DNA from: Streptomyces sp. SA15
GTDB lineage: Bacteria > Actinomycetota > Actinomycetes > Streptomycetales > Streptomycetaceae
DNA length: 64,000 nucleotides
Direction of reading: 5' to 3'
NCBI RefSeq assembly: GCF_002291145.1
Contig: NZ_NTGE01000099.1
Coordinates: 241,957-305,956 of the forward strand
Part shown: piece after piece, positions 59,937 to 64,000 of the stretch
Numbering within the stretch: the first letter of the stretch is position 1
How the letters are laid out: each line of letters starts with the position of its first letter
Notes under the pieces: model-generated
The model's database searches: none
Seen by the model: only the letters and a program-made list of their open reading frames with translations
What the model was told of the DNA's origin: nothing
Translations under genes and position numbers: made by a program

Positions 59937-60317
59937 ATGTCTTCGACGGCTCAAGAGGTGCCGGTCATCAAGGTGTTGCCGGAACCGGAGGGGCTGCCGC
60001 AACCGCTGCCCGAGCCGGCAGTCGAGGACTTGCGCCTGGAGACGGTGCTGGGGGCGCTGAGCGACCCGCTGAGGCTGCGGATCGTGCGCAAACTCCTCCT
60101 GGAGTCCGAGGCGTTCGACCACTCCTGCGGCTGGTTCGGCCTCGACCGCCCCAAGTCCTCCCTCACCCACCACTTCAAGGCCCTGCGCGAGGCCGGCATC
60201 ACTCGCCAGCGCCAGTACGGCCTGGAGCGCCGCAGCCACGTCCGCGTGGTCGACCTCAACGCCCGCTTCCCGGGCCTGCTGGACCTGGTGGCCGCATGGA
60301 CACCGGACGCGCCGTGA
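59937..60317 (+). CDS. ArsR-type winged helix regulator
   Basis: 126 residues: LRLETVLGALSDPLRLRIVR (ArsR start), DRPKSSLTHHFKALREAGI (recognition helix) and RRSHVRVVDLNARFPG. A Pro/Glu-rich 30-residue N-terminal extension is unusual. Metal-binding ELCVCDL is absent, so a non-metal ligand is likely. Its last 62 bp overlap, on the opposite strand, the end of the second xdhC gene. Confidence 0.9.
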   Translation: MSSTAQEVPVIKVLPEPEGLPQPLPEPAVEDLRLETVLGALSDPLRLRIVRKLLLESEAFDHSCGWFGLDRPKSSLTHHFKALREAGITRQRQYGLERRSHVRVVDLNARFPGLLDLVAAWTPDAP

Positions 60318-61464
60318 GCTGACGTTGAAGCGAGAGCGGGACTTTCGGTTCGAGCGCCCGGTCCCGGTGGATCGGGCCGGACAGAAGGGACAAGGGCAGA
60401 CCGGTCCCCTGGTTGGTGTGAGCGACGATCTCCGCGGTGATGGAGATCGCTGTCTCCTCGGGGGTGCGGGCGCCGAGGTCGAGACCGATCGGGGAGCGCA
60501 GCCGGGTCAGCTGCTCCTCCGTCACGCCTGCCTCGCTCAGGAGGCGTAGGCGTTCGTCGTGGGTACGTCGGGATCCCATCGCGCCGACGTAGCCGACGGG
60601 CAGGTCGAGGGCCAGGCGCAGCAGGGGGATGTCGAACTTGGCGTCGTGGGTGAGGACGCAGACGGCGGTGCGGGCGTCCACCTCGGTGCGTTCCAGGTAG
60701 CGGTGGGGCCAGTCGACCACGACCTCGTCCGCGTGCGGGAAGCGTGCCGCGGTGGCGAAGACGGGGCGGGCGTCGCAGACGGTGACCCGGTAGCCGAGGA
60801 AGCGGCCGGCCTGGCTGAGCGCGGCGGCGAAGTCGACGGCGCCGAAGATGAGCATGCGGGGGCGGGACGCGTGGACGTGGACCAGTACAGAGAGCCGTTC
60901 CGGGCAGGTGTCGGCATCCCCGCCGACCTCTGCCCGGGCCGTGTGTCCGGCCCGCAGCAGCGCCCACGCCCTTGCGCCGACCTCCCGGCGCAGTGCTCCG
61001 GTCAGCGGGCCGTGATGGATGCCTCCCGCCGCGTCGACGTACAGCGTCCCGCCGAGCAGCTCTTCCGGGCCCTTGACGACCTGGGCCACGGCGGCGGGCC
61101 GGCCCTCCGCGACCTCGTTGAGGGCGGCGGCGAGGTGCGGCCGAGTCGCGGGATCGACGCGCTGGACGAGGACGTGGAGTTCGCCGCCGCAGGTCAGGCC
61201 GACGGCGAAGGCGTCGTCGTCGGAGTAGCCGAACCAGGCGCGCTGCGGAGCGCCCCGGTCGTGAAGCACCTGCTGGCACAGTTCGTACACCGCGCCCTCG
61301 ACACAGCCGCCGGACATGCTGCCGACCGCGTTGCCGTCCTCGTTCACGGCGACCGACGTACCGACGGGCAGCGGCGCGCTGCCGCGCACGTCGACGACGG
61401 TGGCCAGGGCGAAGGGGCGGGCTTCGCGGCACCAACGGTGCAGTGTGTCCGCGATGTTCAGCAT
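60256..61464 (-). CDS. xdhC: XdhC-type maturation factor (copy 2)
   Basis: 402 residues, strongly similar to copy 1 across its length (FALATVVDVRGSAPLPVGTS; GSMSGGCVEGAVYELC; RMLIFGAVDFAAALSQAGRF; VGYVGAMGSRRTHDERLRLL) with a short extra tail that runs into the ArsR-type gene. Serves the Mo subunit gene upstream (61878-64000), from which it is now separated by a MITE. Confidence 0.93.
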   Translation of the reverse strand: MLNIADTLHRWCREARPFALATVVDVRGSAPLPVGTSVAVNEDGNAVGSMSGGCVEGAVYELCQQVLHDRGAPQRAWFGYSDDDAFAVGLTCGGELHVLVQRVDPATRPHLAAALNEVAEGRPAAVAQVVKGPEELLGGTLYVDAAGGIHHGPLTGALRREVGARAWALLRAGHTARAEVGGDADTCPERLSVLVHVHASRPRMLIFGAVDFAAALSQAGRFLGYRVTVCDARPVFATAARFPHADEVVVDWPHRYLERTEVDARTAVCVLTHDAKFDIPLLRLALDLPVGYVGAMGSRRTHDERLRLLSEAGVTEEQLTRLRSPIGLDLGARTPEETAISITAEIVAHTNQGTGLPLSLLSGPIHRDRALEPKVPLSLQRQLTARPVSMRPPGPAGPGSGR

Positions 61465-61542
61465 GGACGGGTCCTTCGTGCAAAGGGTGGGGGCAGGCCG
61501 CCGCCGCGCCGCCGGAGAGCGTCGCTCTACGCGGCGGCGGCC

Positions 61543-61747
61543 CTAGGGGGTGTTTTGAAAGTCCCGCACAGCACCCACGGCGCCCGGCACGCACCCTCGC
61601 CGCACCGGCCAAAGACCCAAGTAGCTCCTCCCCCACTCTCGGCTTCGCTCGAGCGGGGGGACCCCCATCGAGGGCCTTCGTCCGGCACGCCGAGGGCACG
61701 CACCGAACACCGCGGGCACCGCACAGGACTTTCAAAGCACCCCCTAG
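61543..61747. mobile_element. 205-bp MITE-like element B
   Basis: Terminal inverted repeats of 22 bp with one mismatch (61543-61564, begins CTAGGGGGTGTTTTGAAAG; 61726-61747, ends CACCCCCTAG). Non-coding, internally imperfectly palindromic (CCCCCACTCTCGG... around 61640). Related internally to element A at 21783-21974. It lies between two genes of one operon (the Mo subunit and xdhC). Confidence 0.85.
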
Positions 61748-61877
61748 AAGGCTGGAAGGCCCGGCAGCGGGACGGGGGAACCTCCCCCACTGCCTCAAAA
61801 GGCGTGGGGCCCCCAGCCGGACGGGATGGGCCGTGCACGCCGGTCGGTCAGCCGTTCGCCGACCGGAGCGCGGGACG

Positions 61878-64000
61878 TCAGATCAACGCCTCTGCCGTGA
61901 TGGGCAGTTCGCGGACGCGGCGGCCGGTGGCGTTGAAGACCGCGTTGGCGATGGCGGGCGCCACGCCGCAGATCACGAGCTCGGCAAGCCCCTTCACGCC
62001 GAGCGGGTCGGCGTCGTAGTCCTCTCCGTCGAGATAGATCGCCCTGAGGTCGGGAACGTCGGCGTTGACCGGGACCAGGTAGTCGGCGAGGTTGGCGTTG
62101 ACGATCCGGCCGTCGCGGTGGTCGGTGACCGTGTGCTCCAGCAGGGCCTGGCCGATGCCGCCCACCATGCCGCCGATCGCCTGGCTGTCCGCCAGCTTGG
62201 GGCTGATGATCCGGCCCGCGTCGTACACGGAGAGCATCCGCCGCACCCGCACCATCCCGAGTGTCGCGTCGACGGCGACCTCGGTGAAGGTCGCGCTGTA
62301 GCCGCTGATGGAGAACCGCTCGCCCCTCGGCGGGGTGAAGGAGGTCTCCGCTTCGAGGCGGGCGCGGTCGTTGCGGGTCAGCAGCCGCTGGTACGACTCG
62401 CCGCGCGCCGGATTGCCCTGCACGTGCAGTCGGCCGCCCCGGACCACGACGTCGTCGGCCGGCACCCCGTACAGCGGCGAGTCCTCGTCCTCGACGGCCA
62501 GTCGGATCGCCTGCTGCCGGAGCTGGTTGCAGACGTCGAGGGTGGCGGAGCCGATGCTCGCCATGGTCATCGAGCCGCCGTGCGGCGGGGTCCGCGGATA
62601 GCGGGAGTCGCCGAGCCGGAAGTCGACCGCCCGCATGGCCAGCCCCAGCGCGTCGGCGGCGACCTGGGTCTGGGCGGTGTAGGTGCCCGGGCCCATGTCG
62701 CTGGTGGCGCACTCGATCACCGCCGTGCCGTCGGCGTTCAGGCGGCCCCGGGAGTCGGCCGGGGCGACTGCGGTGTGGTAGACGCCCGAGGCCATGCCCA
62801 TGCCGATCAGCCAGTCGCCGTCACGCGTCGAGCGCGGCTTCGGGTCACGCCGGTCCCAGCCGAACTCGCGGGCGCCGACCGTGTAGCACTCGAGCAGCCG
62901 ACGTGTGGAGAACGGCGCGTTGTTCGACGGGTCCTGGGCCGGCTCGTTGCGGCGGCGCAGCTCGATCGGGTCGATGCCGAGCTCGTGGGCGAGTTCGTCC
63001 ATGGCCGACTCGACGGCGTAGACCCCCGTGGCGGCGCCGGGACCGCGCATCCAGATCGGACTGTTCACATCCAGCGGCACCGTCCGATAGGCCTGGCGGA
63101 CGCCGGGCGTGCTGTAGAGCATCTGCCCGGGCGACATGACGGCCTCGGTGAACGTCTCGTACGACGAGGTCTCCCCGTCGATCCCCTGGTCCGTGGCGAC
63201 CAGGCGGCCGCGCCGGTCGCTGCCGAGGCGCATCCGGTACTCGTAGGCGGGCCGGAAGCCGGTGCCGAAGTACATCTGCCTGCGGGTCAGGACCAGCTTG
63301 ACGGGACGGCCCGTCTCCCGCGCGGCCAGCGCGGCGACCACGGTGTGCGGCCAGCAGCGCAGCCCGCTGCCGAAGCCGCCCCCGACGAAGGGGTTGATGA
63401 CCCGCACGGAGTCCCGCGGCACATCGAACACCGTGGAGAGCTCCAGCTGTGTGCCGGGCACCCACTGCGTCTTGTCCCACACGGTGAGCCGGTTGCGGTC
63501 CCAGCGGGCGATCGTGGCGTGCGGCTCCATCGGATTGTGGTGGTTGCGTGCCAGGCGATACGTCATGTCCAGCCGCACGTCCGCGTCGCGCAGTCCGGCT
63601 TCGACGTCGCCGCGCGCGTAGTTGGTGGGCTCGCCCGGCTCGCCCTCGGCGAGGTCGGTCGTGGGCTGCTCGGCGTCGTAGCCGACCTTCACCAGGCTCG
63701 CGCCGTGCTGCGCGGCCTCCAGCGTGGTGGCCACCACGACGGCGACCGGCTGGCCGTGGAAGAGGACCCGGTCGTCCTGGAAGACCCGCAACTTGCGGCC
63801 GGGCAGGTTGTTCGACCCGGAGGAGTTGTCGCGGTACGGCAGCGTCGGCGCGTTGCCGTGATGGATCACCCGCAGCACGCCCCGGTGGGCTTCGGCGTCA
63901 CTGGTGTCGATGGACGTGATACGGCCGCGTCCGATGCTCGCGTCGACGATGACCGCGTGCACCATCCCGTCGACGGTGGGGGTATCCCCGCGCGAGGTTG
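61878..64000 (-). CDS. PaoC-like molybdopterin subunit, second copy, 5' end beyond window
   Basis: The frame is open to the right edge. The 700 visible residues parallel the first PaoC protein: VHAVIVDASIGRGRITSIDT, PFVGGGFGSGLRCWPHTVVA, MRGPGAATGVYAVESAMDEL, IISPKLADSQAIGGMVGGIG and the catalytic-region GVKGLAELVICGVAPAIANA. At the Glu position the sequence is KGLAEL, still with Glu. Presumably preceded by small and FAD subunit genes outside the window. A second, diverged Mo dehydrogenase of the same type. Confidence 0.92.
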   Translation of the reverse strand, partial: TSRGDTPTVDGMVHAVIVDASIGRGRITSIDTSDAEAHRGVLRVIHHGNAPTLPYRDNSSGSNNLPGRKLRVFQDDRVLFHGQPVAVVVATTLEAAQHGASLVKVGYDAEQPTTDLAEGEPGEPTNYARGDVEAGLRDADVRLDMTYRLARNHHNPMEPHATIARWDRNRLTVWDKTQWVPGTQLELSTVFDVPRDSVRVINPFVGGGFGSGLRCWPHTVVAALAARETGRPVKLVLTRRQMYFGTGFRPAYEYRMRLGSDRRGRLVATDQGIDGETSSYETFTEAVMSPGQMLYSTPGVRQAYRTVPLDVNSPIWMRGPGAATGVYAVESAMDELAHELGIDPIELRRRNEPAQDPSNNAPFSTRRLLECYTVGAREFGWDRRDPKPRSTRDGDWLIGMGMASGVYHTAVAPADSRGRLNADGTAVIECATSDMGPGTYTAQTQVAADALGLAMRAVDFRLGDSRYPRTPPHGGSMTMASIGSATLDVCNQLRQQAIRLAVEDEDSPLYGVPADDVVVRGGRLHVQGNPARGESYQRLLTRNDRARLEAETSFTPPRGERFSISGYSATFTEVAVDATLGMVRVRRMLSVYDAGRIISPKLADSQAIGGMVGGIGQALLEHTVTDHRDGRIVNANLADYLVPVNADVPDLRAIYLDGEDYDADPLGVKGLAELVICGVAPAIANAVFNATGRRVRELPITAEALI

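Overview
The window is high-GC actinobacterial chromosome, almost certainly Streptomyces or a close relative. Support comes from strongly G/C-biased third codon positions, frequent GTG starts, ATGA/GTGA stop-start overlaps, twin-arginine signals, a complete 2-methylisoborneol/encapsulin cluster, GlxA- and MmyB-type regulators and two short inverted-repeat elements of the kind seen in streptomycetes. It reads as a mosaic of metabolic islands with mobile-element scars, typical of a chromosome arm.

Layout. (1) 1-6511: a fully overlapping plus-strand operon for sulfur handling: ECF sigma factor (cut by the edge), an unusual zinc-finger anti-sigma/flavin-reductase fusion, a sulfonate/nitrate-type ABC importer, a rhodanese-persulfide dioxygenase-rhodanese protein and a TauE/SafE exporter. 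(2) 6759-9347: a divergent NmrA/HxlR pair with a clear operator, then a secreted beta-carbonic anhydrase. (3) 9465-19084: nine and a half kilobases, all minus strand: a siderophore-type ABC importer with a Met-rich binding protein, a Cys-rich small protein, an MFS pump, an asparagine-synthase-like amidotransferase, a P450 and an isonitrile synthase. (4) 19233-26324: copper genes and regulators: two PCuAC-like proteins, a GlxA regulator, a SigC-like ECF factor, a His/Met-rich membrane protein, a decayed Csp-type copper-storage gene and a CopA-type ATPase operon. Regions 3 and 4 together look like an isonitrile metallophore (possibly copper-binding) biosynthesis, export, re-uptake and homeostasis locus.

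(5) 26878-40804: an integration hot spot marked by three copies of the 3' half of tRNA-Gly(CCC). Between copies 1 and 2 lie a GNAT gene, a frameshifted IS1380-type element, a 22-bp perfect-inverted-repeat element carrying a DUF4328 gene, a broken integrase, a DUF1152 gene with an overlapping partner, nested palindromes, and the encapsulin/2-MIB synthase/GPP methyltransferase operon. Between copies 2 and 3 lie a PIN toxin/antitoxin pair, a transposase remnant, an orphan solute-binding protein and a MarR regulator.

(6) 40905-44635: a large secreted GH78 alpha-L-rhamnosidase and a snapalysin fragment. (7) 45060-50625: a PaoABC-type molybdenum dehydrogenase with XdhC and a truncated moaA. (8) 50753-53391: an MmyB-type regulator, an SDR oxidoreductase and a TetR regulator, linked by two copies of a 15-bp palindrome. 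(9) 53726-55486: two VapBC modules facing each other. (10) 55876-64000: a RibD-like reductase, an NCS1 permease, a divergent MFS/ArsR pair, and a second XdhC and PaoC set, separated by a MITE and running off the right edge.
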